Of a stretch of 64,000 nucleotides of DNA, positions 15,394 to 24,315 are shown one piece after another. This stretch comes from UBA6016 sp964568395 (GTDB taxonomy: Bacteria; Campylobacterota; Campylobacteria; Campylobacterales; UBA6016), in NCBI GenBank assembly GCA_964568395.1, contig CAZMPN010000007.1, positions 22,906 through 86,905 on the forward strand, read 5' to 3'. Every line of letters starts with the position of its first letter. Positions within the stretch are counted from its first letter, which is position 1. The position numbers and the translations under genes were made by a program. A model generated the notes under the pieces. That model did not search any database. It was not told the origin of the DNA and saw nothing but the letters and a program-made list of their open reading frames with translations.

Positions 15394-17511
15394 GTGAACA
15401 AGTTTGCCGTAACATGTATGTTAGCCGTTTGCGTAACGGCGTCAGCCAGTGAGCTATCGAAACTTCTGGAGGAGACTACTCAGATAGCCACAAAGACTAG
15501 AATAAACGCCGACTATGTACCAGGAACGGTAAACATCATCAGGGGCGAGGAGCTAAAGGCGCTAGGCATCCTAAACCTAAATCAGCCGAACGCCCTCGAT
15601 ATGATAGTGGGCATGGATAGCTCCGTTAATGCGCTAAGAGGTAGCGGCACAATGTATGGAGGCCAGGGCGTAAAGATAAAATGGCTCCTTAACGGAAGGG
15701 CTATAAATTCGCAGATATGGAGCGGCTCCATTACAGGCAGAGGCGTCATATCCTTTCCCGTTTTGGTGGATCAGATAGACCGGATAGAGATAATACGTGG
15801 GCCGGACTCGGCCGTGTACGGTGATAACGCTATTTTCGGCGTTATAAACATAATAACTAAATCCGAGAATAATGACGTATCCGCCTCTTTTGGCTACCAA
15901 AACGGCGGCAAGTTCGGCAAATCCGCTACGGCGAATATATATAAGGAGCAAGGCGATTTTGCGCTGTCCGTCTCGACTTCCGCATTTGACAACGACGGGT
16001 ATCCTATGTATGTAGGCGAAACAGGCGCATTCGGAAACTCTACGACCGGAAACCATACGCCGGGTTATGGGCCGGGCAATCTGCCAAACGGCGCCAAAGG
16101 CTATAACTTTTTAATAGACGCTTCGTACGGAGATTATAAGGCTTGGATAAATAGGCTAGAAACCAAATCGGCGCAGGGAGCGTTTGGGATATGGTACCCT
16201 ACGGATATGCTTCCAAAAGATGACGGCAAGCTTGTCCGCAGGGAGGCCTATACGCAGTTTGGATTGCAAAAGGAGATCGAATACTCCGATATTTCCGTAA
16301 CCCCGAAAGTCGGCGTAGATATATACGAATTCAACCTCAAAGATTACGTAGACGTATCGTCAATCTATATGAATAACGCAACCGGCGTCGACGGCGTTAG
16401 AAAATCAAACTATAGAGAGCTGAAAAAATACGCCGCCGTCGACGCAGACTATAAAACGGGGTCGCACCATATCGCGGGCGGCTTGTTGCTCCAAGCGACC
16501 AAGAACGTAGAGGATTCAAAATATAAAAACTATCAGTACGTCGGTCCTTGGCCCACGTCCGACATATGGAAAATAGTATCTGAATTTGACGCCGGAAACA
16601 CCGCAGTGCAGAAAAATACGCATAGGGACCAAAAGGCTCTCTATCTGCAAGATTCCTGGGATGTTACGGACAAGATCACGATAACGTACGGCGCCAGATA
16701 CGATAAATTCGAGGGAGACATAAAGAGCAACGGCTGGTCGCCTAGGGTGGCCGTGGTCTATAGGGCGGATGAAAACAATATACTAAAAGCCCAATACGCC
16801 AGAGCTTTTAGGCCGCCTACTTTTGCCGAGATGGCCGACAGGCTTGATACGATTAAGTCGGAAACGGTCGATACTCTGGAACTCGGGCATATCTATAAGA
16901 AGGATAAAATAACCGTTAAAAATACGCTATTTGAATCCAGAATATACGACATGATTACGTTCGACGACTGGACCTACTACACTATCAATTTGCCTAATGT
17001 CGGCAGGATCCAAGGGCTTGAGATGGAGGGTAAATATTCATCCGAGTCGTATGAGCTTGGGTTCAATCAGGCGTTTTATAAAACGGATAGGGACCAAAGA
17101 AGCTATATGTCGCCGGATAATAATAAACTGTATATATATAAAGACGGCTCGTTCCCACTCGCTCCGACATATATGGCGAATATATTCGTGAAGTTCAACC
17201 AAAACGGCTCATATCCTACGACCGTCTGGTATCACTATATAGGCGCCAAAAAAAGAAAAAGCGAATTTAATACGGAATATGTACAGGATAGCTCAAAAGG
17301 GGTCAGTAACGGCAGCGTCCCTCCGCAATATTACATAAACATAACGCAGCAGTTTAAAGGGATAGCAAAAGACCTGGACCTGTCGGTCGGCGTCCAAAAC
17401 CTGCTCGGGAAAACGCAAAAGACGTTATATATGCCTCTAAATCAACCTAACAACCAAGATATTCCATATATGGGGCAGATGTTTTGGATGAACCTGTCGT
17501 ATAGGTTCTAA
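15394..17511 (+). CDS. TonB-dependent outer-membrane receptor
   Basis: The 705-residue protein starts with GTG behind a GGAG ribosome site. A signal peptide (to about residue 18) is followed by a TonB-box-like stretch, the plug domain (TVNIIRGEELKALGI, then VDQIDRIEIIRGPDSAVYG, then AIFGVINIITK), and a long beta-barrel ending LSYRF, with the terminal Phe required for barrel insertion. These receptors import iron complexes, cobalamin or other scarce ligands using energy from TonB. A tonB-like gene lies at 19450–20196. The substrate cannot be told from the sequence. Fur is encoded in this window and may regulate it, but I saw no convincing Fur box. Confidence 0.9.
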   Translation: MNKFAVTCMLAVCVTASASELSKLLEETTQIATKTRINADYVPGTVNIIRGEELKALGILNLNQPNALDMIVGMDSSVNALRGSGTMYGGQGVKIKWLLNGRAINSQIWSGSITGRGVISFPVLVDQIDRIEIIRGPDSAVYGDNAIFGVINIITKSENNDVSASFGYQNGGKFGKSATANIYKEQGDFALSVSTSAFDNDGYPMYVGETGAFGNSTTGNHTPGYGPGNLPNGAKGYNFLIDASYGDYKAWINRLETKSAQGAFGIWYPTDMLPKDDGKLVRREAYTQFGLQKEIEYSDISVTPKVGVDIYEFNLKDYVDVSSIYMNNATGVDGVRKSNYRELKKYAAVDADYKTGSHHIAGGLLLQATKNVEDSKYKNYQYVGPWPTSDIWKIVSEFDAGNTAVQKNTHRDQKALYLQDSWDVTDKITITYGARYDKFEGDIKSNGWSPRVAVVYRADENNILKAQYARAFRPPTFAEMADRLDTIKSETVDTLELGHIYKKDKITVKNTLFESRIYDMITFDDWTYYTINLPNVGRIQGLEMEGKYSSESYELGFNQAFYKTDRDQRSYMSPDNNKLYIYKDGSFPLAPTYMANIFVKFNQNGSYPTTVWYHYIGAKKRKSEFNTEYVQDSSKGVSNGSVPPQYYINITQQFKGIAKDLDLSVGVQNLLGKTQKTLYMPLNQPNNQDIPYMGQMFWMNLSYRF

Positions 17512-17545
17512 GCGCCGCCCCTTTGGAGCGATTTTTGCTCTGAAG

Positions 17546-17568
17546 GCCTTTATTATCAGGATAAAGGC
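17546..17568 (+). terminator. Perfect 8-bp hairpin followed by TTTT: terminator and/or RBS-sequestering structure
   Basis: GCCTTTAT and ATAAAGGC form a perfect stem with a 7-base loop, followed by four T. It lies 34 bases after the receptor stop codon, where a terminator would be expected. The 3' arm also contains AAAGG, the likely ribosome site of the gene starting at 17574, so the hairpin could limit translation of that gene. Confidence 0.6.
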
Positions 17569-17573
17569 TTTTG

Positions 17574-18083
17574 ATGCGCGTAACCTCCGATTCCTCTATT
17601 TCCTTACAAAACACATCTATAGATAAAGAGCCTGGCGACGGCAAAACAAAGACAGGCGAAGCCGCAAAACCGTCCAAACCGTCTACAGACAAAACGCCGG
17701 AGAGCCAAAAGAACGGGAAGCAAGATTATAAGGCGGCTAGAGAGACATACGGACTCGATACTATCAGGCGCATGAGCGACGAAGAGTATGCGGCGTTCGA
17801 GAGGGCTACCGCCAATATGTCTCCAAACGAGAAAATACGGGCCGCGCAATCCTTGCACCTTGTCGCAAAAAGCTACCAAGAGGCTCAAAAGGCGATTGGC
17901 GGCGGCGGTATGGTTGAGGCCATGAATGGCGACTCCGGCTTTTTTAGAAATGACCCTAGTATTCTAGATAGCGGCATTAAGGTGCTAAGCCAAATGAATA
18001 ACGGCAACTCTAGAGAAATGGCCGGAGTTTTATCTCGATTTAGGGGCGCGCTCGCTTCAAGCGGACTAAACCTCAGCGCTTGA
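17574..18083 (+). CDS. Hypothetical protein, low-complexity N-terminus
   Basis: I do not recognise this 169-residue protein. I use the ATG at 17574, preferred over the TTG immediately before it. Residues 15–55 are rich in Lys, Pro, Thr and Ser and are probably disordered. The rest is helical, with ARETYGLDTIRRMSDEEYAAFERA and a glycine patch (IGGGGMVEA). There is no signal peptide or membrane segment. The style, with a short N-terminal strand and a disordered linker, resembles small flagellar or secretion-related proteins of this phylum, but I cannot assign it. The last 18 bases overlap the convergent VOC-family gene. Confidence 0.6.
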   Translation: MRVTSDSSISLQNTSIDKEPGDGKTKTGEAAKPSKPSTDKTPESQKNGKQDYKAARETYGLDTIRRMSDEEYAAFERATANMSPNEKIRAAQSLHLVAKSYQEAQKAIGGGGMVEAMNGDSGFFRNDPSILDSGIKVLSQMNNGNSREMAGVLSRFRGALASSGLNLSA

Positions 18084-18551
18084 CGCCATTGCGCTTATAA
18101 CGTCGTTTATCATCTCTAGCGGAATCTGCGTCATCGTATGTATCTGCTCGGCAGAGTAGCCTCCGTCAGAAAATCTCTGGATAGTGTGCGATAGCGGTTC
18201 GGCAACCTCTATTACGTGCCCGTCCGGGTCGAACATCCTAAAAGCCATCTGTCCCCACGGCTGGAACTCTATCTTGGATATGATACCCGCCCCAAAATCG
18301 ACGGCTTTTTTGAAGTCCTCCTCTAGCGTTTCGGACTCGAAACAGAGCTCGAAATTATGTCCGTCCGTATTTTTGCCGCCGCCGAATATGGTCTTCGTCG
18401 CAAGCTCTCTTTGCCACAGCGCGATCCCCTCTTCGAACGATACGTATGCGCCCTCGCTCTCCATCGCTATTTTTTGGCCCAGAAGCGACAGATAAAACTC
18501 TTTTGACGTTTCCACGTCGTCTACGAATATGGCCGTAACCGTTAACTGCAT
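18066..18551 (-). CDS. Glyoxalase/VOC-superfamily protein
   Basis: The 161-residue protein has the betaalpha-betabetabeta pattern of the vicinal-oxygen-chelate fold: ITVTAIFVDDVETSKEFYLSL-like opening (MQLTVTAIFVDDVETSKEFY), a middle metal-ligand region DGHNFELCFE, and the C-terminal FRMFDPDGHVIEVAEP, whose Glu is the usual metal ligand. About 35 extra C-terminal residues lie beyond the fold. The family includes glyoxalase, dioxygenases and resistance proteins, so the reaction is not known. It is 9 bases downstream of the ArsC-like gene on the same strand. Confidence 0.75.
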   Translation of the reverse strand: MQLTVTAIFVDDVETSKEFYLSLLGQKIAMESEGAYVSFEEGIALWQRELATKTIFGGGKNTDGHNFELCFESETLEEDFKKAVDFGAGIISKIEFQPWGQMAFRMFDPDGHVIEVAEPLSHTIQRFSDGGYSAEQIHTMTQIPLEMINDVISAMASSAEV

Positions 18552-18560
18552 TTTGCTCCT

Positions 18561-18962
18561 TTAGTTTTGTCTGCATTTGTCGTTTTCATGGCAGCTCTCA
18601 GGCGCTTCGCCTATGTCCAGGGCGAGCTTCTCTTTTATCTCTAGCGTATCGAAGCCGCTTATTCTTATGTCGCCTTTTTTGATTAACGGACGTTTAATGA
18701 GTATCGGCTCTTTCATCATCATCGCTATCGCTTCGTCTTTACTTATATTTTTGGGGTTTACGCCGCCGTCTTTTATCTGTGGGGCCGACATATTAAACCA
18801 TTCGCTTACCGGCTTTTGCCCAAAAAAGGAGAGGAGTTCGGATGGATCGAATTTTGTTGTTAGCAGGTCTTTTACGACCAGAGTGTAGCCCGCGGCCTGT
18901 AGTTTTGCTTTTTGCCTTGCGTTTCCGCCGCATCCCGGTTTTTCGTAGAACTCCAAAAACAT
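18561..18962 (-). CDS. ArsC/Spx-family thioredoxin-fold protein (nitrogenase-associated type)
   Basis: The 133-residue protein has the ArsC-like fold with FYEKPGCGGNARQKA near the start, PVSEWFNMSAPQIK in the middle and EPILIKRPLI, matching the nitrogenase-associated ArsC-like family. Position two of the usual catalytic pair is replaced: there is a single cysteine (CGGN), not CxxC. No nif genes are nearby. Two more cysteines lie in the C-terminal tail (CHENDKC). Its role is unknown; a thiol-based reductase or regulatory function is plausible. Confidence 0.75.
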   Translation of the reverse strand: MFLEFYEKPGCGGNARQKAKLQAAGYTLVVKDLLTTKFDPSELLSFFGQKPVSEWFNMSAPQIKDGGVNPKNISKDEAIAMMMKEPILIKRPLIKKGDIRISGFDTLEIKEKLALDIGEAPESCHENDKCRQN

Positions 18963-19003
18963 ACAAAAGCCTTTTTAATATGGCTTTTGCACTTTGCGTT
19001 CCG

Positions 19004-19390
19004 TTACGAGTAGAGACTGAGAGAGCTTGAGTGAGCCGCGTCCTTATACGATACGGAGTCTATGTAGTTTTTTAATTTGCTTGCCTGCTCTTTCGAGGCC
19101 ATCGAGTCTATCTTGTTTTTCAGCTCGCCCTCCAGGACTGCTCTGTATATTTCTGCGGCCACTTGCGACGCTCTTTTTACGGTTTCGTCGGCTTCCTTGC
19201 CAAAGCCGGTAAGGGTGCGCTCCACCTCTTGCTGCCTAGCCTCCGTTTTTTTGTCTATGGACAGCTTTTCGAATACGGAGTTGATTAGGACTTCGGGGGA
19301 GGGCGGCGAGTATGATTTTTCGCTACTGTTTTTGTTTTGGAACAGAGAGGTTATTTGGTTTAAAAATGGGTTTATGGCGCCAATTTGCAT
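19004..19390 (-). CDS. Hypothetical helical protein
   Basis: I do not recognise this 128-residue protein. The start is well supported by a strong ribosome site (GAGGAG) just upstream of the ATG. It has no signal peptide or membrane segment. Residues 20–32 are Ser/Pro-rich, and the rest is charged and helical with coiled-coil character (ARQQEVERTLTGFGKEADE). The opening MQIGAINPFLNQITSLF is a short amphipathic stretch. Its neighbours (tonB, ArsC-like) do not suggest a role. Confidence 0.6.
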   Translation of the reverse strand: MQIGAINPFLNQITSLFQNKNSSEKSYSPPSPEVLINSVFEKLSIDKKTEARQQEVERTLTGFGKEADETVKRASQVAAEIYRAVLEGELKNKIDSMASKEQASKLKNYIDSVSYKDAAHSSSLSLYS

Positions 19391-19449
19391 CCCGTCTCCT
19401 CGTTTTTAAGAGGATAGGAGCAAACTTTGTTCCAAGATTATTTTAAGTT

Positions 19450-20196
19450 TTAGTAGATGCTATATCCTACGAACATTCTTATCTTTGTCTTTGTGGTAGG
19501 GCGCGGATAGTCCTTGTAGGCTATCTCTATCGTCTCCATCGAGTTTTTATCCAGCATCCTATATCCAGAGCTGTCAAGCAGTTTTAGATCCGATATGTCT
19601 CCGTTTGGATGCAGATAGAATTCCACTACGCTGGTGCCTTGTTGGCCCATTCTGCCGGCCATTTCCGGATATTTGAGATATTTTTCGGTTATTTTGCCGA
19701 TGGAGCCCAGATTGTCTTTGATAAATTTCTTCTCTTCGGGGGATAGCCTCTCGTACTCTTCGCCGTAAAGTTTTTTGATGGGTCCGCCGACCTCTTTCTT
19801 CATTGTCTTGAATTCGCTGTTTAACGCGGACAGAAGCGGGCTTCCGGATGGTTTGCTAGGCGTGCTCGGAGCCGTTTTGTTCTGCTCCTTCTGCTCTGTT
19901 TTTTTGGTCAGCGCGTTTTGCCTTACGGGTTCTTTTTGTTGTTTTGGCTCATTTTTCGGCAGCGGTTTTTTTGGAGACGGTTTTGCCCTTTTCGAAGGTT
20001 CTGCCGGTTGGCTGGGCATGCTTTGCTCAAATGGTTCTTTGTTGAATTGGCTTAGGTTTAGTACTTTTCTCTCTACCCTCGGCGGCGCGTCGTGTTTTTT
20101 TAAAATAAGGAAGTATGCTGCAGCAAGAAGCAGCGCATGGATGATTATGGAGGCTAAGAAGCCGATAATCCCGTCTTTGTTAGTTTGCGTATTCAT
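19450..20196 (-). CDS. tonB: TonB-like energy transducer
   Basis: The 248-residue protein has one N-terminal membrane helix (about 13–31), a long Pro/Lys/Gln-rich periplasmic spacer (about 55–120), and a C-terminal domain with SVVEFYLHPNGDISDLKLLD and KIRMFVGYSIY resembling the TonB C-terminus that contacts receptor TonB boxes. It transmits the inner-membrane proton-motive force to receptors such as the one at 15394–17511. ExbB and ExbD genes are not in the window. It overlaps the upstream uracil-DNA glycosylase gene by 17 bases. Confidence 0.82.
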   Translation of the reverse strand: MNTQTNKDGIIGFLASIIIHALLLAAAYFLILKKHDAPPRVERKVLNLSQFNKEPFEQSMPSQPAEPSKRAKPSPKKPLPKNEPKQQKEPVRQNALTKKTEQKEQNKTAPSTPSKPSGSPLLSALNSEFKTMKKEVGGPIKKLYGEEYERLSPEEKKFIKDNLGSIGKITEKYLKYPEMAGRMGQQGTSVVEFYLHPNGDISDLKLLDSSGYRMLDKNSMETIEIAYKDYPRPTTKTKIRMFVGYSIY

Positions 20197-20791
20197 TTAG
20201 TCGTGAAAAAAACTCATAGAGTTCCGCTCGTTTGTCGGCCCTGTTGAACACAAGCGGGCTCGGGTGGTGTGTTTTGGCTATGAGCAGCGGCCTGTCGTCG
20301 TATGAAATCTCTTTTATCTCGTGCTTTTGAAGCGACTTGAACGCGCTTTGCAGCAGGTCGTCCTCTATTTTTAAAAAAGCTTTTTCGGCGCTTCCGCCCA
20401 GAAGAACTATCATTTTCGGTTTTACGATGCCTATCTCTTCGATAAGCATCTTTGCGCCTATTTTGAGCTCCTGCGCGCTAGGGGTTCTGTTTTTGACGCC
20501 GCTTTTTGAATATTCTAACGTCCTGAAGCCAAAAGCGTTGCTGATTAGTAGTTTCTCCCTTTTGATATCGGAGGCTTCTATTAGTTTTGCCAGATTTTTG
20601 CCGGCCGGGCCGCAAAACGGCCTTCCCTCTCTGGCTTCCGTCTCCCCGGGCGCCTCGCCTATCAGCATTATCGCGCCCTCGCAAAAGCCAAAAGCCCTAT
20701 CGTACACGATGGAGTCGTCTATAAGCTCGCCATCCAGCCCTTCCAAATATCTCTTTCTGTTTTCGTAAAAATCTAAAAGGGCGGCTTTCAT
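20180..20791 (-). CDS. Uracil-DNA glycosylase, family 4-like
   Basis: The 203-residue protein carries the family 4 signature GEAPGETEAREGRPFCGPAG (about residues 45–64) and the C-terminal HHPSPL that supplies the active-site histidine. It removes uracil from DNA to start base-excision repair. Family 4 enzymes usually have four cysteines holding a 4Fe-4S cluster, including a CxxC near the N-terminus. I see only two cysteines here (FGFCEGA and PFCGP), so the cluster appears to be lost. The gene begins immediately downstream of hemC (1-base spacing) and overlaps tonB. Confidence 0.8.
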   Translation of the reverse strand: MKAALLDFYENRKRYLEGLDGELIDDSIVYDRAFGFCEGAIMLIGEAPGETEAREGRPFCGPAGKNLAKLIEASDIKREKLLISNAFGFRTLEYSKSGVKNRTPSAQELKIGAKMLIEEIGIVKPKMIVLLGGSAEKAFLKIEDDLLQSAFKSLQKHEIKEISYDDRPLLIAKTHHPSPLVFNRADKRAELYEFFSRLNEYAN

Positions 20792-21739
20792 CTATTTTTT
20801 CAGGATCGCTTCGCCCATTTTGCAAGCGTTTGAGAGCAGCTCTCCGGCTCCCTCTTGTAAAAATTCGTTCGCAAGCTCCGTGCCTATGTCCTCATAGTCC
20901 TCTGCGGACGCCGTGATGCTTTTGCTCATCGATCTGGAGCCGTCGGGCATACCGATGATAGCCATGACCTCTACCGTGTCGCCGTCCAATCTAGCGTTTA
21001 CGCCTATAGGCACTTGGCATCCGCCCTCCAGTCTATCGACAAAATCGCGTTCGATCGTCGTTTCTATCATAGAGTCGTCGTCGTTTAATACCGATACTAT
21101 GTCTATCACTTCGTCGTCGTCTATCGCTTCTATCCCTAGCGCCGCCTGCCCCATCGAAGGGGTCATTACGTCTCTTTCTATCGGCACGGCGTATTTTACG
21201 CCATCTATCAGCCCCAGCCTTTTTATCCCGGCGGTCGCGAGGATAATAGCGTCAAATTCGCCATCTTCCAGCTTCCTGAGCCTCGTGTCGATATTCCCCC
21301 TTAGATCCGTTATCGTAAGGTCTGGACGCACCGCCTTCAGCTGCATCCTTCTTCTTAGGCTCGTCGTTCCCACCACTGCACCCTGAGGCAGTTCTGCCAA
21401 AGAGGCGTATTTGAAGGACAAAAAGCAATCCCTAGGGTCCTCTCTTTTTGTTACGGCCGCAAGCACCAGCCCTTCCGGAAACTTCGTTGGAACGTCTTTT
21501 AGGCTATGCACCGCTATGTGCGAACCCCCGCTTAGCATATCCTCCTCGAGCTCTTTTGTAAAAAGCCCTTTGCCGCCTATTAGGGCTAGCGGGGTATCCA
21601 GTATCTTATCCCCGGTCGTCTTGATAGGTTTTAGCTCCACGGTAAGACCAGGATGCGCCTTTTCAAGCTCCGCCTTGATGTGGTTTGACTGCCATAGGGC
21701 GAGTTTCGAGGCTCTTGTCGCGATGATTAGTTTTTTCAT
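20792..21739 (-). CDS. hemC: Porphobilinogen deaminase (hydroxymethylbilane synthase)
   Basis: The 315-residue protein shows the family motifs TRASKLALWQ at the start, HSLKDVPT (79–86), GTTSLRRR (124–131) and LEGGCQVPIG, in which C241 binds the dipyrromethane cofactor. It joins four porphobilinogens into hydroxymethylbilane in haem and sirohaem synthesis. It lies in the conserved Campylobacterota cluster with proS and hemA, and its start overlaps the end of the thiol-disulfide protein gene by 4 bases. Confidence 0.95.
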   Translation of the reverse strand: MKKLIIATRASKLALWQSNHIKAELEKAHPGLTVELKPIKTTGDKILDTPLALIGGKGLFTKELEEDMLSGGSHIAVHSLKDVPTKFPEGLVLAAVTKREDPRDCFLSFKYASLAELPQGAVVGTTSLRRRMQLKAVRPDLTITDLRGNIDTRLRKLEDGEFDAIILATAGIKRLGLIDGVKYAVPIERDVMTPSMGQAALGIEAIDDDEVIDIVSVLNDDDSMIETTIERDFVDRLEGGCQVPIGVNARLDGDTVEVMAIIGMPDGSRSMSKSITASAEDYEDIGTELANEFLQEGAGELLSNACKMGEAILKK

Positions 21740-22584
21740 TTTGAAAGCTCTTTTATTAGTTGGTTTATTTTGGATTTGTTCGAGTCGAGTTCGCCGTTTA
21801 CGTATACGGTAGGCGTGCCTCTGATGAGGATTTTGTACGCTTTTTGTATCTCTTCCTCATACTCTTTTACGGTCTCTTTGGCGTTCATATCGCTTTTTTG
21901 CACTTTTACGCCAAGTTCGGACGATAGTTTTGAGGCTATCTTCTCTTCATTGGTTTCGTTTGGCTCTACTTCCGTCTTGTATAGCTTCGTCAAAAACTCG
22001 GCTTTGTTTTTTATTTTGCTTCTTAACGCCATTTCGGCCTTTACGATGTACTCCGATGAAGGATGTATCGTTAGAAGCGGGAAGGAGTAGTGGTAGAGCG
22101 CCAGTTTCGTCGGATTCTTTGCGGCTGCGGCTATGATATCCGGCACCATATCCCTGCAAAAAGGGCAGAGCGGATCGCTAAACACCAACACTTTCGTCTT
22201 CGCGTCCTTGCTCCCCGCTATCAGATGCTCCGCATCGTAATAAGAAGCGTCAGGTTTTGGCCTGAAGGTCTCCTTTAGCGTTTTGCCGCTCTTTAGGTTT
22301 ACGAGCTCGTCCGCCATGACGTCGCCTTTGACGAATACCATATCCGCGGCTTTTATCGTCTGTTTCTTACCCTCTTTGTCTATCGTGAACTCTATCAGTA
22401 TCGTAGCCGCTTCCCATCCGGCGTATCCGCTTAGACTCTCCCTGGATAGTACTTTTACGGATTTTATCGTCGCCTGCTTTGAGTTTTTGTAAAGCGATAA
22501 TTTATAATCCTCTATCTCCTTGTTGGTCGCGCCAAATACGGCAAGGCATGAGAGCGCCGTTAGAAGCAGGGCTCTTTTTAGCAT
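21736..22584 (-). CDS. Periplasmic thiol-disulfide oxidoreductase (DsbA/DsbG-like)
   Basis: The 282-residue protein has a signal peptide (to about residue 18), an N-terminal dimerisation-like domain of about 95 residues, and a thioredoxin-fold domain with the active site FSDPLCPFC (CPFC) and the cis-proline loop RGTPTVYVNG. The domain order resembles DsbC/DsbG isomerases, whereas the CPFC dipeptide is unlike the usual DsbA CPHC. It probably oxidises or isomerises disulfides in exported proteins such as the c-type cytochromes encoded here. It overlaps proS by 7 bases. Confidence 0.82.
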   Translation of the reverse strand: MLKRALLLTALSCLAVFGATNKEIEDYKLSLYKNSKQATIKSVKVLSRESLSGYAGWEAATILIEFTIDKEGKKQTIKAADMVFVKGDVMADELVNLKSGKTLKETFRPKPDASYYDAEHLIAGSKDAKTKVLVFSDPLCPFCRDMVPDIIAAAAKNPTKLALYHYSFPLLTIHPSSEYIVKAEMALRSKIKNKAEFLTKLYKTEVEPNETNEEKIASKLSSELGVKVQKSDMNAKETVKEYEEEIQKAYKILIRGTPTVYVNGELDSNKSKINQLIKELSK

Positions 22585-24311
22585 TTCAGGTCTCCCTTCA
22601 CTCTTTTTATGAGTTCGTCTTTTGCGTTTTCATAGGAGAACGGCTCTTTTGTCAGCGTTCTTCTGTTTACTATCTCTACGCCGCCCTCCGCGATATTCTT
22701 CCCTACGATTAGCGCGTAAGGGAAGCCTATCAGTTCGAAATCCGCCATCTTGTGGCCATATCTCTCGTCCCTATCGTCCAAGATTACTCTGACCCCCGCG
22801 TTTTTTAGCTCTTCGTATATTTTTGATGCCGCCTCAAACTGCGTGGCGTCCTTGACGTTGGAGACTATTATATCCACTTGGTATGGCGCTATGGATGACG
22901 GCAGTATGCACCCTTTTTCGTCCGAGTTTTGCTCTATGACTGCCGATATCAGGCGGCTTACGCCTATGCCGTACGTCCCCATGATGAAAGGCTGGGTTTT
23001 GCCGTTTTTATCCAAAAATTTCGCCCCCATAGGCTCCGAGTATCTAGTCCTAAGCTGGAAGATGTGTCCAGCCTCTATGCCTTTCGCATAAGATAGGTCT
23101 GCGCCGCATTTAGGGCATGCGTCCCCTTCCTCCACCAGCACCAGGTCTTTAACTCTCTCGATAGGAGCCTTTACGCTTACGCCCTTGACGTGGTAGTCGG
23201 TTTTGTTCGCGCCAGTTATCATATCGTTTCTATCAAGCAGCTCGGAGTCCACGAAATATTCGCACTCTACGCCCAGCCCGACATATCCTAGGGCTATGTT
23301 TTTGTCTGGATATCTCTCTTTGACGCCCGCTTCGTCTATGTCTAGAAGAACTAGAGCGCCGGATGCGTTTAGCGCCTTCGTCTCTTCCAGTTCGTCGTCT
23401 CCGGCTATGAAGAAAACTATCGGAGCGTTTCTCTTGGCGTCCTCGTAGATAGCCTCTTTTACGACCGCCTTTACGAATCTGCCCGCTTCGACGCCAAAGA
23501 AGCTGGATAGCTCGACTATCGTCTTTGTGTTTGGCGTATACACCTCTTCGCTCTCGGCCGCATCCAGCCTCACCCTTTTTTTCGGCTTTCTCTTTGCGGC
23601 CTCCACGTTTGCGCCGTATTCGCAAGATTTACAGATGGCAAGCGTATCCTCGCCGGCGTTCGCGAGCACCATAAACTCTTTGCTCCCGCTGCCGCCTATC
23701 GCTCCGCTGTCGGCTTCTACGACTTTAAAATCAAGCTCCATGCGTCTAAATATTTTTTTGTAAGTCTCTTCCATCAAGTGGAACTCTCTCATCATATCCT
23801 CTTCGGACTCATGGAAAGAGTAGCCGTCTTTCATGACGAATTCGCGACCTCTTAGAAGCCCGAATCTAGGCCTTACCTCGTCTCTGAATTTTAGTTTTAT
23901 CTGATAGATGTTCATCGGCAGCTGGCGATAGCTCGTTATCTTGGATTTCGCCAATTCTACCATCAGCTCTTCGCAAGTAGGCGATAAAACGAATTTTTGC
24001 CCTTTCCTGTCATCGATTCTAAGAAGCTCTTTGCCGTATTTTTCGGCTCTGCCCGATTTTTGCCATAGCTCTTCGGGGCAGACGAACGCAAGGTCTACCT
24101 CTATGCATCCGGCGTTGTTTAGCTCTTCCTTGATGATGTTTTGGATGTTATCAAGCATCATTTTGCCAAGCGGCAGGAAGTCGTAGATGCCGCTGGCGAT
24201 TTGAAGCACGAAGCCGCCTCTTGTCAGATACTCCTGACTTCGCAGCCCCTGCTCGTCGCCCTCTATTTTATAGTCTTTTATCGTATTTATAAGGGTTCTA
24301 GAAAATTTCAT
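22578..24311 (-). CDS. proS: Prolyl-tRNA synthetase
   Basis: The 577-residue protein is a bacterial-type ProS with a class II core interrupted by a YbaK-like editing domain (about residues 230–390). Motif 2 is in KFRDEVRPRFGLLRGREFVMKD, here split as RDEVRPRFGLLRGREF, and motif 3 as GTYGIGVSRL. A C-terminal anticodon-binding domain follows (QVDIIVSNVKD). It charges tRNA-Pro and hydrolyses mischarged Ala. It is placed between hemA and the thiol-disulfide gene, as in related genomes. Confidence 0.95.
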   Translation of the reverse strand: MKFSRTLINTIKDYKIEGDEQGLRSQEYLTRGGFVLQIASGIYDFLPLGKMMLDNIQNIIKEELNNAGCIEVDLAFVCPEELWQKSGRAEKYGKELLRIDDRKGQKFVLSPTCEELMVELAKSKITSYRQLPMNIYQIKLKFRDEVRPRFGLLRGREFVMKDGYSFHESEEDMMREFHLMEETYKKIFRRMELDFKVVEADSGAIGGSGSKEFMVLANAGEDTLAICKSCEYGANVEAAKRKPKKRVRLDAAESEEVYTPNTKTIVELSSFFGVEAGRFVKAVVKEAIYEDAKRNAPIVFFIAGDDELEETKALNASGALVLLDIDEAGVKERYPDKNIALGYVGLGVECEYFVDSELLDRNDMITGANKTDYHVKGVSVKAPIERVKDLVLVEEGDACPKCGADLSYAKGIEAGHIFQLRTRYSEPMGAKFLDKNGKTQPFIMGTYGIGVSRLISAVIEQNSDEKGCILPSSIAPYQVDIIVSNVKDATQFEAASKIYEELKNAGVRVILDDRDERYGHKMADFELIGFPYALIVGKNIAEGGVEIVNRRTLTKEPFSYENAKDELIKRVKGDLKC

Positions 24312-24315
24312 CGTT

